Assembly: GCA_016292145.1 (NCBI GenBank)
Contig: JAEFBA010000001.1
Span: 32,653 to 96,652 of the forward strand
Length of the DNA: 64,000 bases
Origin: Saccharofermentans sp.
GTDB taxonomy: Bacteria; Bacillota; Clostridia; Saccharofermentanales; Saccharofermentanaceae
Reading direction: 5' to 3'
Positions 8,687 to 16,467 of this stretch are shown piece by piece (the first letter of the stretch is position 1; each line of letters opens with the position of its first letter). The position numbers and the translations under genes are program-made. The notes beneath the pieces were generated by a model. That model was given only the letters and a program-made list of their open reading frames with translations, was not told the DNA's origin and made no database searches.

Positions 8687-9982
8687 TTACAGTACTCGCC
8701 TGATGTGCGCGACATTCTTTGCGCTCGAGAAGTTATCTTCAACGACGCCGTACTTAGAACCCTTTGCGTGAACGTACTTGCCGCCGCCGATATAGATAGC
8801 TGAGTGCTCCATCGTTCCGTCACCGTTACGGTCGAAGCAGATGATATCGCCGCACTGGATGTCGTCCTTGGATACCTCTTTACCCTTCTTGGACTGCGAT
8901 GTTGCGCCGTGAGGAAGCGAGATATTGTAGTATTGCTTGAAACAGTACATAACGAATCCTGAACAGTCGAATCCCTTTGAAGGAGATGAACCGCCGGCGA
9001 CATACTTGCATCCGATAAAGCTTCTTACGTACTTAGCGAAATCACCTGACTTATCGCCTACCTTCGATGATGATGAGCTGCTGCTACTGCTGCTGCTCGA
9101 AGATGACGAGGATGAAGATCCGCCGCCACCTCCGCCGCTTGAAGGAGCTTTGGACGATGTAAGGCTTGCCTTGACGTAATAACCTGAACTCGACTTATAC
9201 CAGCCGTTGTCAGTCTCCGCAACTACGGATATCTTAGCGCCGGACTTAAGTGTCGAGAGCAATGAATATGAGATGCCCGGACCGGATCTTGTATTGAGAG
9301 CGCAGGTAGCATAAACGGTCTTGGAGACCTTTGTCTCTTTGACTTTACCATTGCTTGACTTCGAGGAAGATGATGAAGATGAAGAGCTTGCCTTCTTCTT
9401 CGGCTTAGGTGTCGGTTTGGGTGTAGGAGTGTTCGTAGGAACGGGTGTAATGAGAGTTGCAGAAAGATCGTCATTTCTGAGATAACCGGTCGTGCCGTCT
9501 GCAAGTTTTACAAGAGACCATTCCTTCGTATATGAGATCCTTCTGAAAGAATCGCCGATCTTAAGCTTTATCTCAGGAACAGGCTCATCCTTCTTTGTCT
9601 TTACATCTGAAGCATTAGGCAGCTTAGGAGATACCAGTGAAGTATCGACCTTAAGCCAGTATGTAGCACCGTCATAAGTAACAGGATCCGAAGGATCGTT
9701 GCCGTAGTCGATCTTAACATCAGCAAATGACGTTGTTGCAACAAAAGTATAATCCTTGATGCTGACATTCGGATTGCCGAGACTTACGGTAACAAGTCCC
9801 GTCTCCAAAGGTTCGTCATCCATTAACTGCTTCTGGAAAAAGTCCACAGTTCCCGGTGCCAGGAGCGAAGGGCTCTGAAGACGCGCATCATTTTGTGATC
9901 CGCATTCATAAATGCAGATTGAACCGATAGCGACTACTGCCGCTAATGACGCAGATATAATGTTGAACACTCTGTAGTTCAA
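8687..9982 (-). CDS. Exported SH3-NlpC/P60 cell wall hydrolase
   Basis: A 431-residue exported protein. An N-terminal hydrophobic signal/anchor covers about residues 7-25. Two SH3-like segments follow (about 125-172 and 222-272, the second with TRSGPGISYSLL), joined by a Thr/Pro-rich and a Ser-rich linker, then a Gly/Ser stretch (283-307). The C-terminal NlpC/P60 endopeptidase domain has the Cys at 341 (GFDCSGF), His 394 (MEHSAIYIG) and His 406 (VHAKG). It should cut peptidoglycan stem peptides outside the cell. The start is TTG at 9982, with a GAAGG site 7-8 nt upstream; the signal sequence begins right there. A 21-bp palindrome lies about 150 nt upstream. The polyserine linker is unusually long and simple. 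Confidence 0.9.
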   Translation of the reverse strand: MNYRVFNIISASLAAVVAIGSICIYECGSQNDARLQSPSLLAPGTVDFFQKQLMDDEPLETGLVTVSLGNPNVSIKDYTFVATTSFADVKIDYGNDPSDPVTYDGATYWLKVDTSLVSPKLPNASDVKTKKDEPVPEIKLKIGDSFRRISYTKEWSLVKLADGTTGYLRNDDLSATLITPVPTNTPTPKPTPKPKKKASSSSSSSSSKSSNGKVKETKVSKTVYATCALNTRSGPGISYSLLSTLKSGAKISVVAETDNGWYKSSSGYYVKASLTSSKAPSSGGGGGGSSSSSSSSSSSSSSSSSSKVGDKSGDFAKYVRSFIGCKYVAGGSSPSKGFDCSGFVMYCFKQYYNISLPHGATSQSKKGKEVSKDDIQCGDIICFDRNGDGTMEHSAIYIGGGKYVHAKGSKYGVVEDNFSSAKNVAHIRRVL

Positions 9983-10128
9983 TTAGGACCTTCTCTCTTG
10001 GTTGCCCGATTTTATGTACTGTCATTCTACCATCTATGTCCCCGATAATTCCCGTATTTTTAAGCAAATTCAAGGCAGATGAATAAAAATGCCACAAATT
10101 TGTAACATAAAGCGGGCTTTTTTCGAGG

Positions 10129-10149
10129 TTTTCGAAGAATATTCGAAAA
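10129..10149. promoter_or_regulatory. 21-bp perfect palindrome (candidate operator)
   Basis: TTTTCGAA and TTCGAAAA arms flank a 5-nt centre. It lies between the tRNA terminator and the NlpC/P60 gene, so it may be an operator for the latter. It has no T-run and is therefore not a terminator. The 4-5-4 spacing of CGAA/TTCG does not fit a LexA box. Confidence 0.4.
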
Positions 10150-10159
10150 GAATATCCGG

Positions 10160-10192
10160 AAATAAAAACAGCCTCCGCCAGATGACGGAGAC
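10160..10192 (-). terminator. Terminator of the His-Gln-Lys tRNA operon
   Basis: A CTCCG/CGGAG stem with an extended G-C base is followed on the minus strand by TGTTTTTATT, 16 nt after the tRNA-Lys CCA end. Confidence 0.75.
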
Positions 10193-10207
10193 CGGGATTA
10201 ATCAATT

Positions 10208-10283
10208 TGGTGGCTCACTGGAGGTTCGAACTCCAGACCCCTTGATTAAAAGTCAAGTGCTCTACCGGCTGAGCTAGTGAACC
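10208..10283 (-). tRNA. tRNA-Lys (UUU)
   Basis: A 76-nt cloverleaf with acceptor GGTTCAC / GTGAGCC, discriminator A and an encoded CCA. The anticodon loop CTTTTAA has anticodon TTT, and the T-loop is GTTCGAA. Last gene of a three-tRNA operon. Confidence 0.95.
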
Positions 10284-10286
10284 ATT

Positions 10287-10361
10287 TGGCTGGGGTGGCA
10301 GGATTTGAACCTACGAATGCGGGAGTCAAAGACCCGTGCCTTACCCCTTGGCTACACCCCA
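10287..10361 (-). tRNA. tRNA-Gln (UUG)
   Basis: 75 nt with acceptor TGGGGTG / CACCCCA, discriminator G and an encoded CCA. The anticodon loop holds TTG (CTTTGAC), and the T-loop is GTTCAAA. Three nt separate it from tRNA-Lys. Confidence 0.95.
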
Positions 10362-10368
10362 GTGATAA

Positions 10369-10480
10369 GAGGCAATTAAAAAATTGGGGTGGGATATGGG
10401 ATTCGAACCCATGATATCTAGTGCCACAAACTAGCGCTCTAACCAACTGAACTAATCCCACCATGACAGCCAATTGCCTC
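10369..10480. repeat. 9-bp inverted repeat flanking tRNA-His
   Basis: GAGGCAATT (10369-10377) and AATTGCCTC (10472-10480) bracket the tRNA-His gene exactly. In the primary transcript the leader could pair with the His-Gln spacer and extend the acceptor stack, perhaps guiding tRNA processing. Confidence 0.55.
10385..10462 (-). tRNA. tRNA-His (GUG)
   Basis: A cloverleaf with the extra G at position -1 opposite discriminator C, the hallmark of tRNA-His. Acceptor GTGGGAT / ATCCCAC, anticodon loop TTGTGGC (anticodon GTG), encoded CCA. First tRNA of the operon. Confidence 0.95.
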
Positions 10481-10483
10481 AAA

Positions 10484-10512
10484 AGTATAATGTTAAGTGC
10501 GTTTTAAGTCAA
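10484..10512 (-). promoter_or_regulatory. Promoter of the tRNA operon
   Basis: -35 TTGACT (10507-10512), a 17-bp spacer and -10 TATACT (10484-10489), a near-consensus sigma-A promoter placing the start about 15 nt before tRNA-His. Confidence 0.85.
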
Positions 10513-10573
10513 GCAGTTTATTGCACCATAAAATAAAGATGTGTAATATACGTTAGTTACTGATATTATTCAG

Positions 10574-10602
10574 TTGACTACTATCTGATGCAAGTGTATT
10601 AT
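10574..10602 (+). promoter_or_regulatory. Promoter of argJ
   Basis: -35 TTGACT (10574-10579), a 17-bp spacer and -10 TATTAT (10597-10602). The inferred start near 10609 gives a leader of about 63 nt that carries arginine-box-like sites. Confidence 0.8.
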
Positions 10603-10603
10603 A

Positions 10604-10637
10604 TGCGGAATTATACAATCTGTTGCATAAATATTCA
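10604..10637 (+). promoter_or_regulatory. Tandem ARG-box-like operators (ArgR)
   Basis: TGCATAAATATTCA (10624-10637) fits the ArgR/AhrC half-site palindrome TGMATWWWWATKCA. A weaker copy (10604-10617) lies exactly 20 nt upstream, close to the two-turn spacing of paired ARG boxes. The position just downstream of the -10 box suits arginine-dependent repression of argJ. Confidence 0.65.
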
Positions 10638-10671
10638 TTTGCTGCAGATTCTTATTTAAGAGGTTTTAATT

Positions 10672-11925
10672 ATGGAAGAAGAATTAACTAAATCCTATAT
10701 AACAATGCCTAAGGGATTTAAGGCAAACGGCGTATCGGCCGGCATGAAGTGTGCAGATCCCGCAAATATCAACGAGAACGATCCCAAGTCTTCTTACCTT
10801 GATGTCGGTATGATCTGTTCAGACACCTTGTGCAACGTTGCAGGCGTTTACACATCCAATCTCGTAAAGGGTCATTCTCTCGTCAGATCAATTAACATCA
10901 TCGAGAACACCGGCAAAGCCCGTGCGATCATTACCAACAGCAAAGTCGCTAATGCAGGCGTTGGCGCGATTGGCGTTGAAGACGCTTCCAAAGTCGCTAA
11001 AGCTGCATCATCCGTTCTCGGCTGCGATGCATCTGAGATCCTCACCGCATCAACAGGCGTTATCGGATCAAGACTTCCTCTTGATAAGATGCTTCCCGTC
11101 ATCCCTTCTCTCGTAAACGGCCTTTCTTCTTCCGAAGAAGCCGCTCACAACGCTGAGTATGCCATGATGACAACCGATACGGTTCCCAAGGAAGTATCCG
11201 CACAGATCGAACTTACCGGCGGCAAGACAGTTACCATCTCCGGCATTGCTAAAGGTTCCGGCATGATCCACCCTAACCTCGCCACCATGATCAGCATCTT
11301 TACTACCGACTGCGGCATCGATTCAGTTTCTCTGAAGAAGATGCTCCAGAAGGCTGTTAAATATACTTTTAACCGCGTTTCGGTCGACGGTGACACATCC
11401 GTCTGCGATATGGTCGTTATCCTCGCTAACGGTGCCTCAGGCGTCTCCCTGGAAGAAGGCAGTGAAGATTATCAGCTCGTTGAGAACGCGTTCTGCGGGC
11501 TCGCTGAGGACATTGCAAGGATGATCGCTGCAGACGGTGAAGGCGCTACAAAGTTTGTTGAGATTGAAGTTCACGGTGCTAAGGACGAGAAAGACGCCAA
11601 GCTCATCGTTACTTCCGTCGCAAGGTCTCCTCTCTGCAAGACAGCATTCTTCGGTGAAGACGCAAATATCGGCCGTATCCTCACAGCCGTCGGCTACTCC
11701 GGCGCAATGTTCGATCCCGAGAAGGTCGACATTCATTTAAACGGAATGCTCATGTACAAGGACGGCGCAGCCGTTGCTTTCGATGAGGACGAAGCCGCCA
11801 AGCTGCTCTCCGAGCACGACCTCAAGGTAGACATCACCCTCTACGAAGGCGACGCTTACGACAGAATGTTCACCTGCGACTTCTCCTACGACTACGTAAA
11901 GATCAACGGAAGCTACAGGACATAA
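10672..11925 (+). CDS. argJ: Ornithine acetyltransferase / N-acetylglutamate synthase
   Basis: A 417-residue ArgJ. It recycles the acetyl group from N-acetylornithine to glutamate and may also make N-acetylglutamate from acetyl-CoA, the first step of arginine synthesis in the cytoplasm. The precursor is cleaved before the nucleophilic Thr in KGSGMIHPNLATM (about residues 199-211). Oxyanion-hole and substrate segments (ASTGVIGSRLPLDKM, NRVSVDGDTSVCDMV, GEDANIGRILTAVGYSG) are intact. It stands alone here, without argC or argB, behind its own promoter and ARG-like boxes, and ends in a strong terminator. ATG at 10672 follows AAGAGG. Confidence 0.95.
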   Translation: MEEELTKSYITMPKGFKANGVSAGMKCADPANINENDPKSSYLDVGMICSDTLCNVAGVYTSNLVKGHSLVRSINIIENTGKARAIITNSKVANAGVGAIGVEDASKVAKAASSVLGCDASEILTASTGVIGSRLPLDKMLPVIPSLVNGLSSSEEAAHNAEYAMMTTDTVPKEVSAQIELTGGKTVTISGIAKGSGMIHPNLATMISIFTTDCGIDSVSLKKMLQKAVKYTFNRVSVDGDTSVCDMVVILANGASGVSLEEGSEDYQLVENAFCGLAEDIARMIAADGEGATKFVEIEVHGAKDEKDAKLIVTSVARSPLCKTAFFGEDANIGRILTAVGYSGAMFDPEKVDIHLNGMLMYKDGAAVAFDEDEAAKLLSEHDLKVDITLYEGDAYDRMFTCDFSYDYVKINGSYRT

Positions 11926-11951
11926 GCTATAGTTTTTTCAGAGTAATATTC

Positions 11952-11986
11952 AGGCAGCCTTCTTAAAAGAACGGCTGCCTTTTTTA
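11952..11986 (+). terminator. argJ terminator
   Basis: An 8-bp stem (AGGCAGCC / GGCTGCCT) is followed by TTTTTT. Confidence 0.9.
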
Positions 11987-12010
11987 TTGCAGACGGTGCC
12001 AGAATTTTAA

Positions 12011-12160
12011 AACCAACGGCAAAACATGCGGCGGTGCCGTTCATTCCGTTCAAAACGGCATTTTCGGGCCAAACCAACGGCAAAACCAGCGGCAACGCCG
12101 TTCATTCCGCCGTTCAAACAGGCGTTTTGGGTCAAACGAACGGCAAAACCACCAACAACG
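12011..12160. repeat. Tandem repeat of about 62 bp, about 2.4 copies
   Basis: The word AACGGCAAAAC recurs at 12015, 12076 and 12139 (periods 61 and 63). Each unit also carries GCCGTTCATTCCG (missing in the last part-copy) and a CGGC/GCGTTTT segment. Units contain AACGGC and GCCGTT inverted, so each can fold back. The array lies between the argJ and tig terminators. No promoter or convincing gene was seen in it; a frame stays open through it only because the period is near a multiple of three. Confidence 0.75.
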
Positions 12161-12175
12161 CTTACATACCACTGA

Positions 12176-12210
12176 TAAAACACCCCGCAAGGATCAACCT
12201 CACGGGGTGT
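12176..12210 (-). terminator. tig terminator
   Basis: Stem CACCCCG / CGGGGTG with an inner AGG/CCT extension, followed on the minus strand by TTTTATC. Confidence 0.88.
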
Positions 12211-12234
12211 GTAATAACTAAATTCTGGAAGAGA

Positions 12235-13563
12235 TTACTCTTCTGTCTTAGCCTCTTCAGCGGGTGCCTCAGGCTCCTTGGGCTCAACCTTGACTGCCTT
12301 GGATGCGAGATACTCAACTGTCTTACGAGCGCGGATGGAATCCTTGATGAATGCGGAATCTTCGCCGATGGACTTCTTTACTTCCTCAACGTCGATCTTG
12401 TATGTGTTAGCGATCTGTGAGAGCTCTTCGTTGTAGTCCTCTTCTGTAACCTCAGGATTGATCTTCTCTGTGATCTTCTCGATAACGAGTGAAGACTTAA
12501 CTCTTACGCGTGCCATGGGCTCTAACGACTTCTTGAACTCGTCCATGCTCTGGCCGACATACTGGAGGTACATGTCAAGAGCGATGCCCTGGTTGGACAT
12601 ACGAGCTGCCTGATCGTCAGCCATCTGCTCTACTTCGTTCTGAACCATTGATTCCGGGATGTCGATCTCGCAGTTGTCGCATACGGCACGAACTGTCTCG
12701 TTCTCGAAAGCTGCCTTGTTGTCCTTGTCAGCTCTCTCCTGCTGCTTTGCTCTTACGTCAGCCTTGAGCTCGTCAAGAGTATCGAACTCGGAAACGTCCT
12801 TTGCGAACTCGTCATCGAGCTCAGGAACTACTTCTGTCTTGATTGCGTGGATCTTTACGTTGAATGTAGCATCAGCGCCCTTGAGGTCTTCTGCATGATA
12901 GTCTTCAGGGAACTTAACTTCGATAGTGAATTCTTCACCTTCGCTGTGGCCTGCTACCTGCTCCTCGAAGCCGGGGATGAAGGACTTGGAACCGAGCTTT
13001 AAGTTATAACCCTCGCCCTTGCCGCCTTCGAAAGCGACACCGTCCTTGAAGCCTTCGTAGTCGATAGTAACTGTGTCGCCTTCCTGAGCTGCACGGTCAG
13101 TAACTTCCTCGAGAGAAGCATTTCTCTTTCTCATGCGCTCGATCTCAGCGTCAACGTCCTCATCTGTAACAACCTGATCCTTGAAGGGAACTTCAACGCC
13201 CTCATACTGACCAAGCTCGAATTCAGGCTTAACGTAAACTGTGACAGTGTACTTGATTCCGTTCTCGTTGATGTCAGTAACGTCCATCTCAGGTCTGGAG
13301 ACAACCTTGAGGTCGTGCTCCTTAACTGCTTCAGGATACTGAGTATTTGCGATCTCATTCATAGCGTCCTCATAAAGTACGCCCTCGCCATAATACTGGC
13401 AGACAAGCTGATAAGGAACCTTGCCCTTACGGAAGCCGGGAACCTGGAAACGGTTCTTGTTCTTGTTGTAAGCCTTCTTTAAGGCTTCGTTCCACTCTTC
13501 CTTGCTTGACTCAAGGCTGATTACTACCTGAGAGTGTTCTTTCTTCTCAATTGTGGATGCCAT
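12235..13563 (-). CDS. tig: Trigger factor
   Basis: A 442-residue ribosome-bound chaperone with peptidyl-prolyl isomerase activity. The N-terminal ribosome-binding domain holds the signature FRKGKVP (about residues 43-49, within FQVPGFRKGKVPYQLV). The FKBP-like domain covers about 150-245 (GDTVTIDYEGFKDGVAFEGG, then KSFIPGFEEQVAGHSEGEEF), and a long alpha-helical C-terminal arm ends in an acidic Glu/Ala tail. ATG at 13563 follows GGAGGA. Often next to clpP-clpX, but here it is a single-gene unit with its own promoter and terminator. Confidence 0.97.
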   Translation of the reverse strand: MASTIEKKEHSQVVISLESSKEEWNEALKKAYNKNKNRFQVPGFRKGKVPYQLVCQYYGEGVLYEDAMNEIANTQYPEAVKEHDLKVVSRPEMDVTDINENGIKYTVTVYVKPEFELGQYEGVEVPFKDQVVTDEDVDAEIERMRKRNASLEEVTDRAAQEGDTVTIDYEGFKDGVAFEGGKGEGYNLKLGSKSFIPGFEEQVAGHSEGEEFTIEVKFPEDYHAEDLKGADATFNVKIHAIKTEVVPELDDEFAKDVSEFDTLDELKADVRAKQQERADKDNKAAFENETVRAVCDNCEIDIPESMVQNEVEQMADDQAARMSNQGIALDMYLQYVGQSMDEFKKSLEPMARVRVKSSLVIEKITEKINPEVTEEDYNEELSQIANTYKIDVEEVKKSIGEDSAFIKDSIRARKTVEYLASKAVKVEPKEPEAPAEEAKTEE

Positions 13564-13611
13564 GTTATATATCCTCCAAAATAATTATTATTATTTTATA
13601 GCCGAGTATGA

Positions 13612-13641
13612 ATTGTATCACAGCACGGCGAAAGATTGCAA
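13612..13641 (-). promoter_or_regulatory. Promoter of tig
   Basis: -35 TTGCAA (13636-13641), an 18-bp spacer and -10 TACAAT (13612-13617), just downstream of the isochorismatase stop. Confidence 0.65.
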
Positions 13642-13643
13642 TA

Positions 13644-14168
13644 TTATAATACGGTTACTTGTATTCCCTTTAAGACATCTAATGTTGCCTGATGAAGATC
13701 AGGAGCAAAAGAAGCCGTAAGAGATGAATCTACGATGACTTCAGCCTCAGGAGCGGCAGCCTTTGCGATAACTGCGTTTGAAACTACGCAGATGTTGGAG
13801 ACAAGGCCGCAGACTTCGATGGAAGAAATCTCAGATGCGTTCTCCTTAAGGTATTCAGCGAGCTCGACGCTGCCGAATGTGAGCTTCTCGAAGCACTTTT
13901 TGCCTTCGAGGAGGGGCTTTAACTCATCGCAGAGTCCCCAGCCGTCGGAACCTTTGATGCAATGAGGCACAGGCAGGTTCTTTCCCTCCTGTGTTTCCAT
14001 GTAGTTCTCGAAATGAGTATCAAGCGTATAGACTATCTCGTCGCCTGATCCTTCAAATTCCCTGATCTTTGAGATGATGCCGGGAATGATCTTGTCAGCA
14101 CCTTCAAAACCGAGTGCTCCGTCGATAAAATCCTTCTGCATGTCTACGACAACAAGAACCTTACGCAT
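13644..14168 (-). CDS. Isochorismatase-family cysteine hydrolase (nicotinamidase-like)
   Basis: A 174-residue PncA-like hydrolase. The catalytic triad is visible as Asp 9 (VVVDMQKDF), a Lys near 95 (CFEKLTFGS) and Cys 127 (GLVSNICVVSNA). DTHFENY (50-56) supplies metal-binding Asp and His residues as in nicotinamidases. It probably hydrolyses a small amide such as nicotinamide to feed NAD salvage; other isochorismatase-like amidases look the same, so the substrate is inferred. ATG at 14168 follows GGAGG. It reads out of the tRNA-Arg terminator and may be transcribed from between them or by read-through. Confidence 0.85.
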   Translation of the reverse strand: MRKVLVVVDMQKDFIDGALGFEGADKIIPGIISKIREFEGSGDEIVYTLDTHFENYMETQEGKNLPVPHCIKGSDGWGLCDELKPLLEGKKCFEKLTFGSVELAEYLKENASEISSIEVCGLVSNICVVSNAVIAKAAAPEAEVIVDSSLTASFAPDLHQATLDVLKGIQVTVL

Positions 14169-14187
14169 AAGATTACCTCCTTCGGGT

Positions 14188-14219
14188 ATTAAAAAAGCTG
14201 CCGCCTGTCAGCAGCAGCT
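14188..14219 (-). terminator. tRNA-Arg terminator
   Basis: A stem AAGCTGC..CTG / C..GGCAGCTT is followed on the minus strand by TTTTTTAAT, 8 nt after the tRNA CCA end. Confidence 0.82.
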
Positions 14220-14226
14220 TTGTGTA

Positions 14227-14303
<77 letters not shown>

Positions 14304-14335
14304 GTATAAAGCATTGGTCTCCCAATAGCCTAATA

Positions 14336-14364
14336 ATGATATTACTTGAAGCCTTGAATGTCAA
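14336..14364 (-). promoter_or_regulatory. Promoter of tRNA-Arg
   Basis: Consensus -35 TTGACA (14359-14364), a 17-bp spacer and -10 TATCAT (14336-14341). Its -35 overlaps the -35 of the divergent phosphatase promoter. Confidence 0.85.
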
Positions 14365-14382
14365 TCACGATTTGTATAGAAT
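14354..14382 (+). promoter_or_regulatory. Promoter of the tyrosine phosphatase gene
   Basis: -35 TTGAAT (14354-14359), a 17-bp spacer and -10 TAGAAT (14377-14382), giving a leader of about 24 nt. It overlaps the divergent tRNA-Arg promoter, so the two may compete. Confidence 0.65.
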
Positions 14383-14412
14383 ACTTGCGATTAAAAAATA
14401 TGGGGAATAAAC

Positions 14413-15159
14413 ATGAGCAATTATAATCCTGATGCACAGCTGTTGAAGGAGCTGGCTCTTATCAACTGCAGAGAACTTGGCGGAATGCCGCTTAAAGGCG
14501 GCAACACATTCAGAAGCGGGCTTTTCATAAGGTCCGGTTCACCGCACTACCTTAAGCCTAAAGAAGTCACCGAAGTTAAAGAATACGGGATCAAGACCGT
14601 CATTGACTTAAGAGGCGTTGAAGAGATAGCCCAGGCCGGAAACCCTTTTATCAAAGATCCGGATGTCGATTATTACAACATCCCGCTCCTTAACGGCAAT
14701 CCCAACGATACCAAGGATCAGACGATGGAATATCTGAGGACTCACGTTCTCGGTGATTACTACATCATAATCGCTGAAGAGATGGGCGACCGCCTCGCTG
14801 AGATCATGAGGGTTCTTTTAGACTGCAAGGGCACTGCCCTGTTCCACTGCCACCACGGCAAGGACAGGACCGGAGTCGTCGCCGCTATCCTCTATCTTAT
14901 AAGCGGAGCTTCCAGAAAAGACATCATTACCAACTACAAGATCTCATACGAATATCTTAAGGATTTCCTCGTACCCTATATGCGCAGGATGCCTGATGAC
15001 CTAAAGCATGCATTAAGGTCCGATGAACAGAATATGGTCATGTTCCTGGATTATATCGACAGAAAATGGAATGGCGACGTCTGCAATCTTCTTATTGCTA
15101 ACGGTCTTACTTCACATGAGACAGACCTGCTCAGAGCCAAGTGCGTTAAGAAGCCTTAA
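14413..15159 (+). CDS. Tyrosine-protein phosphatase (Y_phosphatase3 type)
   Basis: A 248-residue protein of the PtpB-like dual-specificity phosphatase family. The P-loop HCHHGKDRTGV gives the C-x5-R motif with Cys 146 and Arg 152; the Lys and Asp after Gly are typical of the family that also acts on phosphoinositides. An N-terminal NCRELGG segment (about 18-24) and TVIDLRGVEE (62-71) match the family. Such enzymes can counter BY-kinases, but no active tyrosine kinase is seen in the window, so the substrate is unknown. It converges on the lipoprotein gene, with stop codons overlapping by 4 nt and no terminator between them. Confidence 0.88.
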   Translation: MSNYNPDAQLLKELALINCRELGGMPLKGGNTFRSGLFIRSGSPHYLKPKEVTEVKEYGIKTVIDLRGVEEIAQAGNPFIKDPDVDYYNIPLLNGNPNDTKDQTMEYLRTHVLGDYYIIIAEEMGDRLAEIMRVLLDCKGTALFHCHHGKDRTGVVAAILYLISGASRKDIITNYKISYEYLKDFLVPYMRRMPDDLKHALRSDEQNMVMFLDYIDRKWNGDVCNLLIANGLTSHETDLLRAKCVKKP

Positions 15160-16442
15160 CCTACGCTCTCACCCAGATCGATACGGGTAACATTTCCGAA
15201 GTCATCAAATCTGAAGGCCAGCGTGAACTCGCCGTCTACGTTTTTGAATGAGCTCTGATAGTTGCACTCATCGAACATCGGATATACAAGAAGGAGCTCC
15301 GAAACATTCATACCGACATAGATGTCCTCTCCGAGCGTGAAGTCACCCTGGTTACGGACGACTACGGAAAAGAGCTTTCCTACAGACCACCTGCCGTCTT
15401 TGATGTCAGCAGTAAATCTTAATGTAACGCCCTTGTATGCAAGCGCGACGATATCATTGGAAACTGTTGAGAGAACAGGCTCGCCCAGAAGTCTGTAGAT
15501 CTCGCTCTGGCTGTATGTTGAGCCCATTCTCAGCTTGCTTACGCCGTTCTTGTAAAGGCTTATCTCGCTGATCGTGGACGGGATATGATCCAAGATGCAG
15601 AATCCGTTGGTGTCCTTATATACTTTGAGAGATACACTTTTCGAGGTAAACGAATCGTTATAATCGGTGAAGACTTCGGGGATCCTGTATAAGACATGGG
15701 TCGGCGACAGGATCTTCAGTTCATAATCCTTGGTGCTGGTCTTAACCTTCATTTTGTAGTATTCGACGATGGAATTCGCCTTCGCCTGGATGACGGAATT
15801 CAAGTAGATATCGGAATTGTATGAAGACCTGATCACCGCTTCGAGGCCGTCGACATTGCCTTCATCGATCATATCGAAATAGTGATTCATAAAAGCATAT
15901 GCAAACATCGAATCATTTACATATTTGCCGCCTATGGAAAATTCGCCGTCATTATCAGCCAGGATGAATCTTACGGGAGGTGCCTTTGAATCCCTGTCCT
16001 TGGAATAGACAAGCTCAACGACATCCATATCACCGTATTCATCAATGGTCTTGTATTGCTCACCGGCATTTGCATCGATCTCATTGAAAAAGACATTCTT
16101 TTCCGATTCGGTCAGAAACCTGAATGAATCAGGCGTGCCGTGGACCTGTGAATTCTTGCGCAGCACAGAACAGTATTCTGCAAAAACAGAATATGACAGG
16201 CCGTCGAGCTGGCTTTCCGGTATCTTGGAGAAAGCGTCTGACACATTGCGTTCGTCTGATATTGCAACGACAACGATCCTGGCAAGTTCGGATTTGGAAA
16301 GTTCCTTCTGTGCTGCCTTAAAGCCTTTGGAAAGGCCGGTAAAGAAATTGCATCCTGTAAGACAGACAGACATTCCCATTACCAGGCAAATGCACATGAT
16401 AACAGCGAGGATCTTATGTGCTGATCCCTTGAAAAGCTTCAA
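15156..16442 (-). CDS. Putative lipoprotein of unknown function
   Basis: A 428-residue protein if started at the TTG at 16442 (MKLFKGSAHK), which has an AAAGGG site 7 nt upstream and puts a normal signal peptide at the very N-terminus: a basic start, a hydrophobic run, and a lipobox LTGC, so residue Cys 31 would be lipidated. An upstream reading frame overlaps rlmB and gives a poor signal, so it was not chosen. The body has no motif I can name; the C-terminal part (SEIYRLLGEPV, about residues 317-327) is reminiscent of small SmpA/BLG-like repeats. It is the last gene of the cysS-mrnC-rlmB run. The function is unknown. Confidence 0.75.
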   Translation of the reverse strand: MKLFKGSAHKILAVIMCICLVMGMSVCLTGCNFFTGLSKGFKAAQKELSKSELARIVVVAISDERNVSDAFSKIPESQLDGLSYSVFAEYCSVLRKNSQVHGTPDSFRFLTESEKNVFFNEIDANAGEQYKTIDEYGDMDVVELVYSKDRDSKAPPVRFILADNDGEFSIGGKYVNDSMFAYAFMNHYFDMIDEGNVDGLEAVIRSSYNSDIYLNSVIQAKANSIVEYYKMKVKTSTKDYELKILSPTHVLYRIPEVFTDYNDSFTSKSVSLKVYKDTNGFCILDHIPSTISEISLYKNGVSKLRMGSTYSQSEIYRLLGEPVLSTVSNDIVALAYKGVTLRFTADIKDGRWSVGKLFSVVVRNQGDFTLGEDIYVGMNVSELLLVYPMFDECNYQSSFKNVDGEFTLAFRFDDFGNVTRIDLGESVG

Positions 16443-16467
16443 GCTGTTACCCTTTCTGTACAACTCC

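Noticed and set aside
10129..10149. LexA (SOS) box
   Set aside because: Spacing between CGAA and TTCG is 5 nt, whereas Gram-positive SOS boxes need CGAAC-N4-GTTCG.
10246..10482. Minus-strand open frame across the tRNA genes
   Set aside because: It lies on top of three clear tRNA cloverleafs.
12011..12160. CRISPR array
   Set aside because: Only about 2.4 copies, the copies are adjacent with no spacers, and no cas genes are nearby.
12034..12420. Plus-strand gene of 128 codons through the 62-bp repeats and the end of tig
   Set aside because: No ribosome site; the 3' half is antisense to the conserved trigger factor gene.
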